A stretch of DNA of 64,000 bases. Source: Ideonella oryzae (GTDB lineage: Bacteria > Pseudomonadota > Gammaproteobacteria > Burkholderiales > Burkholderiaceae_C). The stretch lies in assembly GCF_024055665.1 (NCBI RefSeq), contig NZ_JAMXMC010000009.1:62001-126000 (forward strand). The letters are read 5' to 3'. Below are positions 27,236 through 35,808 of the stretch, in pieces. A program made the translations under genes and the position numbers. Positions within the stretch are counted from its first letter, which is position 1, and each line of letters starts with the position of its first letter. The notes under the pieces were generated by a model, which saw only the letters and a list, made by a program, of their open reading frames with translations, did not search any database and was not told the DNA's origin.

Positions 27236-28152
27236 CGCCCGCCCGGGACCGCCGGATCGATGCGCTCAAACTGCGCTGGCGCCACCCACAGGGCCTCGGT
27301 GGCCGGCGCCAGGGCCGCGGCCTCATCATCGCCGAGCAGCCCATGGCGCAGCGCGAAGTCCAGGGTGGCCAGCGCGGCATCGACCGTCATGTCGCCCTGG
27401 CGGGCATGGTCCAGGGCCTGGGCCACCGGCATCAGCCGGTGCCAGGCCACCTCGCCGTCCTGGTTGAGGGGCTGGACGTCCGGCGGCAGCGCCAGGTCAT
27501 AGACGTGCAGCCATTCGTGCTGCAGCCCCTCGGGGATGTCGCAGCACAGCTCGAGGACCCGCCCCCGCTCCAGCGGAGCCATCTGGTCGGGCATCAGCCC
27601 CGCCTCTTCCCAGGCCTCGCGCAGCAGGGCTTCGCGCGGGGTCTGCCCATGGGGCACACCGCCGCCGATCATGTTGTCCAGCCGGCCGGGATCGGTGGGC
27701 TTGTCGTCGGCCCGGCGGGCCACCCACAGATGGGTGGGCCGACCATCTGCATCAGCCACATAGCCATTGCAATGGGCCCCGAAGGTGATGCTGCCCCAGA
27801 AGCGGGACGCCGCCCGCTCGATCACCGCCTGCAGTTCACCCCGCTCGTCCAGCAGCGGATAAGGCTCGTCGCGCCAGGCGCGGATCAGCCCCTGGTCGCG
27901 CAGACGCAGGTGCAGGGCGGCCAGCGCAGCGTCGCGGGTGTCGCGCGGCAACACCCACCAGCGCGCCACGCCGTCAGGGGCCTCGGTCAGCGGCACCCCG
28001 TTCGCCAGCAGGGCCGGCACATGGGCCCGATCGATCGAACCGATGCGGGCGGGCGACTCGCCAGGCGACACCAGGCAGACCGGCACCCGCCGCTCCCAGT
28101 GGGCCTGACGCGCCTGGCCAAGACAGGGCCAGGGGCCCGGGGCCATGCTCAT
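27232..28152 (-). CDS. Nudix hydrolase with DUF4743 N-terminal domain
   Basis: 306 residues. The N-terminal DUF4743 half (ARIGSIDRAHVPALLANG) is followed by a Nudix domain. The Nudix box reads GGVPHGQTPREALLREAWEEAGLM, complete in REAWEEAG but with Gln in place of the first Glu. Related plant and yeast enzymes hydrolyse damaged (oxidised) thiamine diphosphate; this is a reasonable but unproven guess here. It lies three bases after the histidine-rich protein gene on the same strand. Confidence 0.82.
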   Translation of the reverse strand: MSMAPGPWPCLGQARQAHWERRVPVCLVSPGESPARIGSIDRAHVPALLANGVPLTEAPDGVARWWVLPRDTRDAALAALHLRLRDQGLIRAWRDEPYPLLDERGELQAVIERAASRFWGSITFGAHCNGYVADADGRPTHLWVARRADDKPTDPGRLDNMIGGGVPHGQTPREALLREAWEEAGLMPDQMAPLERGRVLELCCDIPEGLQHEWLHVYDLALPPDVQPLNQDGEVAWHRLMPVAQALDHARQGDMTVDAALATLDFALRHGLLGDDEAAALAPATEALWVAPAQFERIDPAVPGGR

Positions 28153-28155
28153 GGC

Positions 28156-28593
28156 TCAGTGGTCGTGCTTGTCGTGACCATGCCCATGGCCATGTCCATG
28201 ACCGGGGCCGTCATCGTCATAGCCTCGTCCCGGCGGGCCGGGCGGGCGGTGGCCGCGTTCGTCATAGCGCTCGCGCACCCAGCCCTCCTGGACGAAGTAC
28301 ACGGGCTGCCCACAGGCGTTGTAGCGGCCGCAGTACTTGCGCCAGTTCTTCTGGTGGCCGGGGGGCACGTACAGATAGATCGGGCGACGCTGCACCACCA
28401 TCGGCCCGGGCGTGATGACCATCGGCTGGGCGTAGACCACCGGCGGCGGTGCCGTGTTGCCAATGTCGATGCGCCCATACACGCCGGGCTGCACCACGCT
28501 GATGGACACACCCACGTCGGTAGCATGGGCGGTCAGGGCGGCACCGGCCAAGGCGGCGGCACCCAGGAGGCGGAGGGGATGACTTCTGTTCAT
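28156..28593 (-). CDS. Secreted protein with histidine/glycine-rich tail
   Basis: 145 residues. The signal peptide MNRSHPLRLLGAAALAGAALTAHA is followed by DVGVSISVVQPGVYGRIDIG and VVQRRPIYLYVPPGHQKNWRKYC, a pattern common in uncharacterised Burkholderiales proteins. Two Cys (KYCGRYNACG) may pair. The last 17 residues alternate His and Gly (GHGHGHGHG, then DKHDH) and could bind Zn, Ni or Cu. No enzyme motif is visible. It probably shares an mRNA with the Nudix gene three bases on. Function unknown. Confidence 0.75.
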   Translation of the reverse strand: MNRSHPLRLLGAAALAGAALTAHATDVGVSISVVQPGVYGRIDIGNTAPPPVVYAQPMVITPGPMVVQRRPIYLYVPPGHQKNWRKYCGRYNACGQPVYFVQEGWVRERYDERGHRPPGPPGRGYDDDGPGHGHGHGHGHDKHDH

Positions 28594-28684
28594 GGTGGCA
28601 GTCTAGGCGCTCCGGCATCGGCTGTGATGTAGGACGCCATCCCGCCGCGGCGTCGGCTGCCGCGCCTGGACGGCCGGCCGGTCT

Positions 28685-29086
28685 TCAGCCCGTGCGGCGC
28701 GGACCATAGGGGCAGTGGCCCGGACGGGGCCCCACCTGAGGATGCTTGCGACAGGTGTCCGGCCGCTGCTCGTACACCGTGCAGCGCCGGGTCGTGGCAT
28801 CCAGAAACAGGCAGTCCCCGCTGGCGCGGCGCGCCAGCGTGAAGATGCCGTGCTTGAAGTTGAAGTGGTCGACCTGTCCCGCCTTCTCCAAGCGGCGGGC
28901 GATCTGCTTGGGCAACTCGTGCTCGGCCTCGAAAGGGTCCACCAAGCCCAGCCGCACCAGGTCCGGCAGACGCACCTCCACCGGCATGGTGCAGCAATGG
29001 GCATGGCAGCCGTCGCACAGGCCGGCACGGTAGCGCGTCCAGGTGTCGCAGCGGTCGACATCGACCCGGCGAAGCAGCATCGTCAT
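28685..29086 (-). CDS. YkgJ-type cysteine cluster protein
   Basis: 133 residues. Cysteines lie in LCDGCHAHCC near residue 23, GDCLFLDATTRRCTVYEQRPDTCRKHP near residue 90 and GHCPYGP near the end. This is the CxxCxxxCC...C...C pattern of the YkgJ (zinc/iron-chelating) family, thought to bind a metal or Fe-S centre. Start MTMLLRRVDV at 29086 is preferred; another ATG lies two codons in. Transcribed away from xdhC across a 138-base gap. Confidence 0.82.
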   Translation of the reverse strand: MTMLLRRVDVDRCDTWTRYRAGLCDGCHAHCCTMPVEVRLPDLVRLGLVDPFEAEHELPKQIARRLEKAGQVDHFNFKHGIFTLARRASGDCLFLDATTRRCTVYEQRPDTCRKHPQVGPRPGHCPYGPRRTG

Positions 29087-29224
29087 TCCATTCCAGGGCA
29101 AACCGGCAATGCACGCAATTTGCTTACAGAGCCGCTCAATCCGACAAGGTCCCCCCGCACACGCCGCCGGAAGAGCCCGGCAGCCCGGCCGCGGAACGAC
29201 CACCGGATCCGGATTGTAGAAATC

Positions 29225-30217
29225 ATGCACTTTCCCGACATTGCCGCCCTGCGCGCCGCCGTGGCCTGGCAGCAGGCCGGCCACCGCGTCGCGCTGGCCA
29301 CCGTCCTGAGCACCTGGGGCTCCGCACCCCGGCCGGTCGGCTCACTGCTGGTCATCCGCGACGATGGCCGCACCGAAGGGTCGGTTTCGGGCGGCTGCGT
29401 CGAGGACGACCTGGTCGACCACGCCCGGACCCGCATGGCCACGGCCGGCGCCCTGCCCGAGGTCCGTCAGTACGGCGTGGACACGGGGCAGGCCCGCCGC
29501 GCCGGCCTGCCCTGCGGAGGGCAGCTTGGCGTGCTGCTGGAACCCGACCCGCCCGCCGAGGCCATGCAAGACCTGTTGACCGCGCTGACCGGGGGCGAGC
29601 GGCGCATGCGGCGGGTGGACAGCCTCTCGGGCCAGTGGCTTTTGCTGCCGGCGATGGGTGTGGGCCAGCCCCTGCGCTGGGACGGCCGGCGCCTGACGCA
29701 GACCCTGGGCACGCAGTACCGCCTGCTGCTGATCGGTGCCAACCAGATCGCCGGCTACCTGGCCCCGATGGCGATGAGCTGCGGCTTCGCGGTGACCGTC
29801 TGCGACCCTCGCCCCGAGATGGAAGGTGACACCCTGCCGCCCCAGGTGGCGCTGCGGCGCGACATGCCCGACGACGCCACGCTGGCCTTCGCCCCCGATG
29901 CCCACAGCGCGGTGGTCACCCTCACCCACGACCCCAAGCTGGACGACCTGGCCCTGATGGAGGCACTGACCACCCCGGCCTTCCTGGTCGGTGCACTGGG
30001 TTCGCAGCGCAGCAACGACGCCCGCCGGGCCCGGCTGCGCGAGCACTTCGGCCTGAGCGTGGCCCAGCTGGCCCGGCTGCGCGGCCCGGTGGGGCTGCCG
30101 CTGGGCAGCAAACGCCCACCAGAAATCGCGGTCAGCATCCTGGCCCAACTGCTGGCGGAGAAGAACCGGCTGCTGGACCCCGCACCGGCCAGCGCCTGTG
30201 CCTCGGCGCTGACCTGA
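29225..30217 (+). CDS. xdhC: XdhC family molybdenum-cofactor insertion/maturation protein
   Basis: 330 residues. XdhC binds molybdenum cofactor, supports its sulfuration and delivers it to xanthine dehydrogenase-type hydroxylases. The N-terminal XdhC domain has STWGSAPRPVGSLLVIRDDGRTEGSVSGGCVEDDL, and the C-terminal NAD-binding-like domain has LLLIGANQIAGYLAPMA and FLVGALGSQRSNDARRARL. It is the first gene of the plus-strand island that ends with a molybdenum hydroxylase, its likely client. The stop overlaps the LysR start (TGATG). Confidence 0.9.
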   Translation: MHFPDIAALRAAVAWQQAGHRVALATVLSTWGSAPRPVGSLLVIRDDGRTEGSVSGGCVEDDLVDHARTRMATAGALPEVRQYGVDTGQARRAGLPCGGQLGVLLEPDPPAEAMQDLLTALTGGERRMRRVDSLSGQWLLLPAMGVGQPLRWDGRRLTQTLGTQYRLLLIGANQIAGYLAPMAMSCGFAVTVCDPRPEMEGDTLPPQVALRRDMPDDATLAFAPDAHSAVVTLTHDPKLDDLALMEALTTPAFLVGALGSQRSNDARRARLREHFGLSVAQLARLRGPVGLPLGSKRPPEIAVSILAQLLAEKNRLLDPAPASACASALT

Positions 30218-31293
30218 TGCCGATTCGGCAGCACGGCGCCGACGGTGATGCCGGGCCTGGCACGGCCTCTGCACGCGGCGCGGGCATGCACGTCCATGCC
30301 CGCGCCATCACCTACTTCGACATGATCCGCCGCAGCGGCTCGATCCGTGAGGCGGCCCGGCGCCTGCACGTGGCCTCCTCGGCGGTCAACCGGCAGCTGC
30401 TGCAGCTGGAAGGCGAGATCGGCACGCCGCTGTTCGAGCGCATGTCCACCGGGCTGCGGCTGACGCCGGCCGGCGAGGTCTTCTCGCGCCATGTCATCAC
30501 GGTGCTGCAGGACGAGCAGCGCCTGAAGACCGAGCTGGAGATGCTGCGCGGCGTGCGCCGTGGCGCGGTCAGCGTGGCCGCGGTGGAGGGCCTGAACGCC
30601 GACCTGATGCCGGCCGTGCTGACCCAGATGCACCGCCGCTACCCGACCATCCAGATCCAGGTGCGCACCTGCGGCTCGGAGCAGGCCGCGCAGGCGGTGA
30701 TCCAGGGCGAGGCCGACGTGGGCATCGGCTTCTCGATCCGCCGCCATGACAGCCTGCGCCAGTGCACGGTGGGCCGCTTCGCGCTGGGCGCCATCGTGCC
30801 GCCGGAACACCCCATTGCCCGCCTGAGCCGGGTGGACTTCGCCACCTGCGCCAGCTACCCGCTGATCCTGCCGGCGTCCGAGCTGTCCATGCACGGCCTG
30901 CTGCAGCCCATCATCGCCCACCACCGGCGCACCCTCCAGGTGCTACTGGAAACCTCCTCGATCGAGCTGGCCAAGAGCCTGGTGGAACGTGGCGTGGGCC
31001 TGTTCTTCCAGAGCCGGCTGGGCCTGGAGCGCGAACTGCGCGAGGGCCGCCTGGTGCACGTGCCGCTGGACACCCCCACGCCGCTGTGCTCGGAGCTGGG
31101 TGTCTATGTCCGCGCGGGCCGCACCCCACCCGCCGCCCTGGATGCCTTCAACCGCATCGTGGCCGAGGCCATCGAATGGCGCGAGGACGAGGAGCGTGTG
31201 GCGCTGCGCCTGCCACGCTCTGGTGCACAAGGCACCACCGACGGGCAGGCTGAGGCCGGCCACGCACCAGCGCAAGGCCATGGCTTGACCTGA
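30217..31293 (+). CDS. LysR-family regulator of the N-heterocycle island
   Basis: 358 residues. The winged helix-turn-helix is at about 30-85 (FDMIRRSGSIREAARRLHVASSAVNRQLLQLEGEIG) and an effector-binding domain follows. The ATG at 30217 overlaps the xdhC stop by one base. An ATG 23 codons later (MHVHARAITYFDM) would give the usual LysR length, so the true start may be 30286. The C-terminus extends about 30 residues past the normal end with a Gln/Gly/His-rich tail. The next gene is 126 bases on, which leaves room for a promoter that this protein could control. Confidence 0.87.
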   Translation: MPIRQHGADGDAGPGTASARGAGMHVHARAITYFDMIRRSGSIREAARRLHVASSAVNRQLLQLEGEIGTPLFERMSTGLRLTPAGEVFSRHVITVLQDEQRLKTELEMLRGVRRGAVSVAAVEGLNADLMPAVLTQMHRRYPTIQIQVRTCGSEQAAQAVIQGEADVGIGFSIRRHDSLRQCTVGRFALGAIVPPEHPIARLSRVDFATCASYPLILPASELSMHGLLQPIIAHHRRTLQVLLETSSIELAKSLVERGVGLFFQSRLGLERELREGRLVHVPLDTPTPLCSELGVYVRAGRTPPAALDAFNRIVAEAIEWREDEERVALRLPRSGAQGTTDGQAEAGHAPAQGHGLT

Positions 31294-31419
31294 GGCATGC
31301 AGCGGTCTCATTTCGGCATCACCCTGCGCCAAATTCAGTGCTATCCGACGCACAGACCGCTTCCTACACTGGTCCGCATTCCCCCGCTTCAGCGCCCCCC
31401 GCTCCCGCCTGTGACCCCC

Positions 31420-32391
31420 ATGCCTTCCGAGACCGCCCCCGCCTCCCCGGGCCTGCCGCTGATCGACATCCGCGGCCTGCGTGGCGCCGATCCGGTGGCC
31501 CAGCGTGCCGTGGCCGACCAGTTGCGCCAGGCCTGCCTGAACCACGGCTTCTTCTATGTCACCCACCACGGCATCGACGCGGCGCTGATCGCCCAGGTCT
31601 TTGCCGCCAGCCAGCGCTTCTTCGACCTGGGCATGGACGACAAGCTGGCGGTGGACAAGCGGCTCTCGCCCTGCAACCGCGGCTACGAGCCGCTGAAGGC
31701 GCAGACGCTCGAGAGCGGCGCCCCGCCGGATCTGAAGGAGAGCTTCTACATCGGTGCCGAGGTACCGCCCGACGACCCGCGCGTGCAGGCCGGTCGTTTC
31801 AACACCGGCCCCAACCAGTGGCCAGCGGCGCTGCCGGACTTCGCGCCGGTGATGACCCGCTACCATGCCGCCGCCCTGGCCCTGGGCGAGACCCTGATGC
31901 GCGGCCTGGCGCTGTCGCTGGACCTGCCGCCCGACCACTTTGACGCCTACCTGGAGGACCCGTCGGCCACGCTGCGTCTGCTGCACTACCCCCCGCAGCC
32001 GGCCAACCCCCAGCCCGGCGAGAAAGGCTGTGGCGCCCACACCGATTTCGGCGGCATCACCCTGCTGCTGCAGGACGACGCGGGCGGTCTGCAGGTCTGG
32101 GACAGCCAGCAACGCCACTGGATCGACGCCCCGCCGGTGCCCGGCGCCTTCGTGGTCAACATCGGTGACCTGCTGGCCCGCTGGACCAACGACCGCTACG
32201 TTTCCACCCTGCACCGGGTGATCAACCTCTCCGGCCGGGAGCGCTATTCGGTGCCCTTCTTCTTCACCGGCAACCTGCAGCACCGGGTGGAATGCCTGCC
32301 CACCTGCCTGGCCCCCGGAGAGGCGCCCAAGTACCCCGCCGTGACGGTGGAGGAACACCAGATCGCGTGCTACCGCCGCACCTACGGCTGA
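31420..32391 (+). CDS. 2-oxoglutarate/Fe(II) oxygenase, isopenicillin N synthase-like
   Basis: 323 residues. The N-terminal DIOX_N domain (LPLIDIRGLRG, ACLNHGFFYVTHHGID) and the C-terminal jelly-roll domain are complete. The iron triad is His-x-Asp in CGAHTDFGGITLLLQDD and the distal His in VSTLHRVINLSGRERYSVPFFF, where the Arg-x-Ser pair binds 2-oxoglutarate. Related enzymes hydroxylate, desaturate or demethylate small molecules. First gene after the LysR regulator and four bases before the hydrolase, so their reactions are probably consecutive. The start at 31420 was chosen over a GTG three codons earlier. Confidence 0.9.
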   Translation: MPSETAPASPGLPLIDIRGLRGADPVAQRAVADQLRQACLNHGFFYVTHHGIDAALIAQVFAASQRFFDLGMDDKLAVDKRLSPCNRGYEPLKAQTLESGAPPDLKESFYIGAEVPPDDPRVQAGRFNTGPNQWPAALPDFAPVMTRYHAAALALGETLMRGLALSLDLPPDHFDAYLEDPSATLRLLHYPPQPANPQPGEKGCGAHTDFGGITLLLQDDAGGLQVWDSQQRHWIDAPPVPGAFVVNIGDLLARWTNDRYVSTLHRVINLSGRERYSVPFFFTGNLQHRVECLPTCLAPGEAPKYPAVTVEEHQIACYRRTYG

Positions 32392-32395
32392 GCCC

Positions 32396-33175
32396 ATGCC
32401 CCACATCGTCCTGATCCACGGGGCCTGGCAGGGCCGCTGGGCCTTTGCCGCCTGGACCCCGATGCTCGAAGCCGCCGGCTGGACCGTGCACGCGGTGGAC
32501 CTGCCCGGCAACGATGCCCACCCCGAACGCGCCAGCGATGCCACGCTGGCGGGCTACACCCGGCATGTGGCCGACCTGCTGGAGCAGCTCGGCGAGCCGG
32601 CCGTGGTGCTGGGCCACAGCGGCGGCGGCATCACCGCCTCGCAGGTGGCGGAAGCCGCACCCGAGCGGGTGCGCGCACTGGTCTACCTGGCCGGCATGAT
32701 GCTGCCCAGCGGCGTGGGCTATGGCGATGTGATCGCCCAGTGCCAGGCCGCCGACCCCGGTTTCCACTACACCGGCATCGACCCCTTTCTGCAGTGGTCC
32801 GCCGACCGGCAGACCAGCTGGGTGCCGCCAGACGCCGGGGTGGCACTGTTTATGCACGACTGTCCGCCAGCAGCGGCACGGCAGGCCAGCCAGCGCCTGT
32901 GTGCCCAACCCGAAACCGGCCGCGTCATGCTCAACCAGCTCACCCCCGAACGCTTCGGCCGCATCCCGCGGATCTATGTGGAATGCCGGCAGGACCGCTC
33001 GGTCACGCTGCCGCTGCAACGCCGCATGCAAGCCCTCGTGCCGGGAGCCCACGGCATCAGCCTGGACTGCGGCCACGTGCCGCAGCTGGCCTGCCCCGAG
33101 GCCCTGACCCGCGCCCTGCTGCCGGCGCTGGACGGCCTGCCGATGCCCCCGCAGGCCCGCCCGGCCCGCGCCTGA
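32396..33175 (+). CDS. Alpha/beta-fold hydrolase (methylesterase/hydroxynitrile lyase-like)
   Basis: 259 residues. Oxyanion motif IHGAWQGRW near residue 8, nucleophile elbow GHSGGG near residue 82 (Ser), an acid in ECRQDRSVT near residue 200 and the catalytic His in DCGHVPQLACP. The fold and text resemble plant-type methylesterases and bacterial analogues. It is expected to cleave an ester, amide or lactone formed in the pathway of this island. Only four bases separate it from the oxygenase gene. Its C-terminus adds a short Pro/Arg-rich tail. Confidence 0.87.
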   Translation: MPHIVLIHGAWQGRWAFAAWTPMLEAAGWTVHAVDLPGNDAHPERASDATLAGYTRHVADLLEQLGEPAVVLGHSGGGITASQVAEAAPERVRALVYLAGMMLPSGVGYGDVIAQCQAADPGFHYTGIDPFLQWSADRQTSWVPPDAGVALFMHDCPPAAARQASQRLCAQPETGRVMLNQLTPERFGRIPRIYVECRQDRSVTLPLQRRMQALVPGAHGISLDCGHVPQLACPEALTRALLPALDGLPMPPQARPARA

Positions 33176-33224
33176 CGAATCCTCCCCACGCGTCCTTCCC
33201 TCCCCCGTTGTTCCAGGAGTTCCC

Positions 33225-34205
33225 ATGACCTTGCGTCCTCTTTTCGCCTCGCTGCTGTTGGCCGGATCGGCCGGTGCCATGGCCGCCGACACACTGACCG
33301 TGCAACTGGACTGGCTGCCTGGCGGCGACAAGTCCTTCGTCTATGCCGGCGTGCAGGAAGGCTTCTTCAAGGCCGAAGGGCTGGACGTGAAGATCGTGCC
33401 GGGCCGCGGCTCGTCCGATGCGGTGACCAAGATCGGTGCCGGCGCGGCCGATGTCGGCTTCGGTGGCATCTCGGCACTGATGATGGCCGCCGCCGAAAGC
33501 GGCGTGCCGGTCAAGGCGGTGATGTCGCTGTACTCCAAGGGACCGGATGCGCTGTTCACCCGCGCCGACACCAAGATCAAGAGCCTCAAGGACGTCGAGG
33601 GCAAGACGGTGGCCATGCCCACCTTCTCCTCGTCCAACCAGCTCTGGCCGGTGGTGCTGCAGAAGAACGGCGTGGACCCGGAGAAGGTCAAGATCATCAA
33701 GGCCGACCCCGCCACGCTGGCCCCGATGCTGGCCCAGGGCCGGGTCGACGCCACGATCAACTGGGTCACCGTGGCCCCGGGCTTCTCCAGTGTGCTCAAG
33801 CAGGCCGGCAAGGAGCTGCATGTGCTGCCCTGGTCGCAGTTCGGTCTGGACGGCTATGGCTGGTCGGTGATGGCCAGCGACAAGACCATCAAGGAACGCC
33901 CGGAGGTGCTCAAGCGCTACCTGAAGGCCCTCAACAAGTCACTGGCCTTCGCGATCCAGAACCCTCAGAAGGCCGCCGAGGACCTGAAGGCCCAGGTGCC
34001 CGAGACCGACGTGGCCGTGGCCAAGGCCGAGTTCGAGGCCTCGATCCCGCTGCTGCAAAACGAGATCAGCAAGCGTGACGGCATAGGCCGCTTCGAACCC
34101 AAGCTGCTGGGCGAGACCTGGCAGTGGGTGGCCAAGTCCATGAACTATGCGCCGACCAAGGTCGATCCGGAAAAGCTGGTCGACCGCAGCTTCCTGGCCA
34201 AGTAA
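33225..34205 (+). CDS. ABC transporter substrate-binding protein, THI5/NMT1-like
   Basis: 326 residues with a signal peptide ending GAMA|AD. The mature start LTVQLDWLPGGDKSFVYAGVQEGFFKAEGLDVKIVPGRGSSD is the THI5/NMT1/ThiY pattern found in binding proteins for pyrimidine precursors, riboflavin, sulfonates and nitrate. It should hold the imported compound in the periplasm and pass it to the ATPase/permease pair that follows. The ring-binding style of this family fits an aromatic N-heterocycle, which is inference. Confidence 0.88.
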   Translation: MTLRPLFASLLLAGSAGAMAADTLTVQLDWLPGGDKSFVYAGVQEGFFKAEGLDVKIVPGRGSSDAVTKIGAGAADVGFGGISALMMAAAESGVPVKAVMSLYSKGPDALFTRADTKIKSLKDVEGKTVAMPTFSSSNQLWPVVLQKNGVDPEKVKIIKADPATLAPMLAQGRVDATINWVTVAPGFSSVLKQAGKELHVLPWSQFGLDGYGWSVMASDKTIKERPEVLKRYLKALNKSLAFAIQNPQKAAEDLKAQVPETDVAVAKAEFEASIPLLQNEISKRDGIGRFEPKLLGETWQWVAKSMNYAPTKVDPEKLVDRSFLAK

Positions 34206-34218
34206 GGCGGGTGGACGG

Positions 34219-35004
34219 ATGCCTGCAGCCCCTTCCCCGGTCATCGACCTGAACGCGGTCACGCAGACCTTCGTCTCCAGCGACGGCAGCCCGGTCACCG
34301 CGCTGCAGGACGTGGACCTGCGCCTGCGCCGGCACGAGTTCGTCTCGCTGATCGGGCCATCGGGCTGCGGCAAGTCCACCATCCTGCGGCTCATCGCCGG
34401 GCTGCTGCGCCCCACCTCCGGCGAGGTCCGCATCTTCGACCTGCCGGTGACCGAGCCGCGCGACGAGATCGGCATGGTGTTCCAGAAGCCCACGCTGCTG
34501 CCCTGGCTGAGCGTGCTGGACAACATCACTTTCCCGATGAAGCACAAGTACGGCCGGGTCGACGAGAAGGATCTGGTGCGGGCGCGCGAGCTGCTGGCGA
34601 TGATCGGCCTGCAGGACTTCGGCCACAAGCGGCCCGACGAGCTCTCGGGCGGCATGCAGCAGCGGGTGTCCATCGCCCGTTCGCTGCTGCACGACCCCGA
34701 GATCCTGCTGATGGACGAGCCCTTCTCGGCGCTGGATGCGCTCACCCGGGACGAGATGAGCTTCGAGCTGCTGCGCATCTGGAACGAGCGGCCCAAGACC
34801 GTGGTCTTCGTCACCCATTCGATCCAGGAGGCCCTGCTGCTGTCCGACCGCATCGTCGTGATGAGCGCCCGCCCGGGCCGGGTGGCCGACATCATCGACG
34901 TGCCATTGGCGCGCCCGCGCACGCTGGCCACGCTGGCCGATCCGCGGTTCACGCAGATGGCCAACGACATCCGCGTGCAGGTCTTCAGCCGAAAACCCGA
35001 ATGA
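34219..35004 (+). CDS. ABC transporter ATP-binding protein (TauB/SsuB/ThiZ-like)
   Basis: 261 residues. Walker A GPSGCGKST, Q-loop VFQKPTLLPW, signature LSGGMQQRV, Walker B ILLMDEPFSALD and H-loop VTHS are all intact. It powers import together with the binding protein (13 bases upstream) and the permease (7 bases downstream). The start at 34219 gives MPAAPSPVIDLNAVTQTF, which fits the family. Confidence 0.93.
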   Translation: MPAAPSPVIDLNAVTQTFVSSDGSPVTALQDVDLRLRRHEFVSLIGPSGCGKSTILRLIAGLLRPTSGEVRIFDLPVTEPRDEIGMVFQKPTLLPWLSVLDNITFPMKHKYGRVDEKDLVRARELLAMIGLQDFGHKRPDELSGGMQQRVSIARSLLHDPEILLMDEPFSALDALTRDEMSFELLRIWNERPKTVVFVTHSIQEALLLSDRIVVMSARPGRVADIIDVPLARPRTLATLADPRFTQMANDIRVQVFSRKPE

Positions 35005-35011
35005 GGCCGCC

Positions 35012-35773
35012 ATGCCCGCCCTGCTGCAACGCCACGTCTCGCTGATCGTCTTCCTGGGGGTGCTGGCCGGCTGGGAAGCGGCCTGCCGCCTCTTCGCCCT
35101 GCCTGAGTACATCCTGCCCGCGCCCAGCGCCATCGGGCATGCCGCGCTGGAGTTGGGCCCCGGCCGCTGGCTGGACCACCTGGGCGCCACGCTCTCGGTG
35201 GCCCTGGCCGGCTACGCGCTGGCCATCGCGCTGGCCCTGCCACTGGCGGTGGCCATCACCCGCTCGGCCCTGCTGTCGCGCATCGTCATGCCCTGGCTGG
35301 TGGTGATCCAGTCCACCCCCATCGTCGCCATCGCGCCGATCATCGTCGTCACGCTGGGCGCCGGCGTGCTGCCGCGCGTGGTCATCACCACACTGATCTC
35401 CTTCTTCCCGCTGGTGGTCTCCACCGCACTGGGCCTGTCCTCGGTGCCCGCCGAGCTGATCGAGCTCTCCCGCTCGCTGCGCGCCACCGACGCCCGGCAG
35501 TACTGGCAGATCCGCATGCCCTTTGCCGTGCCCTATGTGTTCTCGGCGCTGAAGGTGTCGATCACGCTGTCGGTGGTCGGCGCGGTGGTGGCCGAGTTCG
35601 TGGCCGCCGAGAAGGGCCTGGGCTACCTGATCCTGTTTGCCACCTCGTCCTTCAAGGTGCCGGTGGCCTTCGCCGCGCTGATCCTGCTGGTGCTGTGCAG
35701 CCTGACGCTCTACGGCATCGTCCAGCTGCTGCACCGGCGACTGTTCCCCTGGAGCCAGCAGGCGCAGTCCTGA
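35012..35773 (+). CDS. ABC transporter permease (BPD type)
   Basis: 253 residues with about six membrane helices. The coupling EAA loop reads ELIELSRSLRATDARQYWQIRMP, and GAVVAEFVAAEKGLGYLI is typical of the TauC/SsuC/ThiX group. It probably works as a homodimer because no second permease gene is present. It lies in the operon between the ATPase and the deaminase. Confidence 0.92.
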   Translation: MPALLQRHVSLIVFLGVLAGWEAACRLFALPEYILPAPSAIGHAALELGPGRWLDHLGATLSVALAGYALAIALALPLAVAITRSALLSRIVMPWLVVIQSTPIVAIAPIIVVTLGAGVLPRVVITTLISFFPLVVSTALGLSSVPAELIELSRSLRATDARQYWQIRMPFAVPYVFSALKVSITLSVVGAVVAEFVAAEKGLGYLILFATSSFKVPVAFAALILLVLCSLTLYGIVQLLHRRLFPWSQQAQS

Positions 35774-35808
35774 GCCTGGCGCCGCCCCTACCTTCTCCGA
35801 GCCCAGCC

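Noticed and set aside
28160-28215. Tandem repeat or microsatellite in the His-rich gene
   Set aside because: The short CATGGC/CATGTC-like pattern is explained by His-Gly codons of the protein tail and is too short to be a separate repeat element.
29087-29224. Riboswitch or molybdenum-cofactor RNA motif before xdhC
   Set aside because: The gap is only 138 bases between divergent genes and I could not find a conserved riboswitch core in it.
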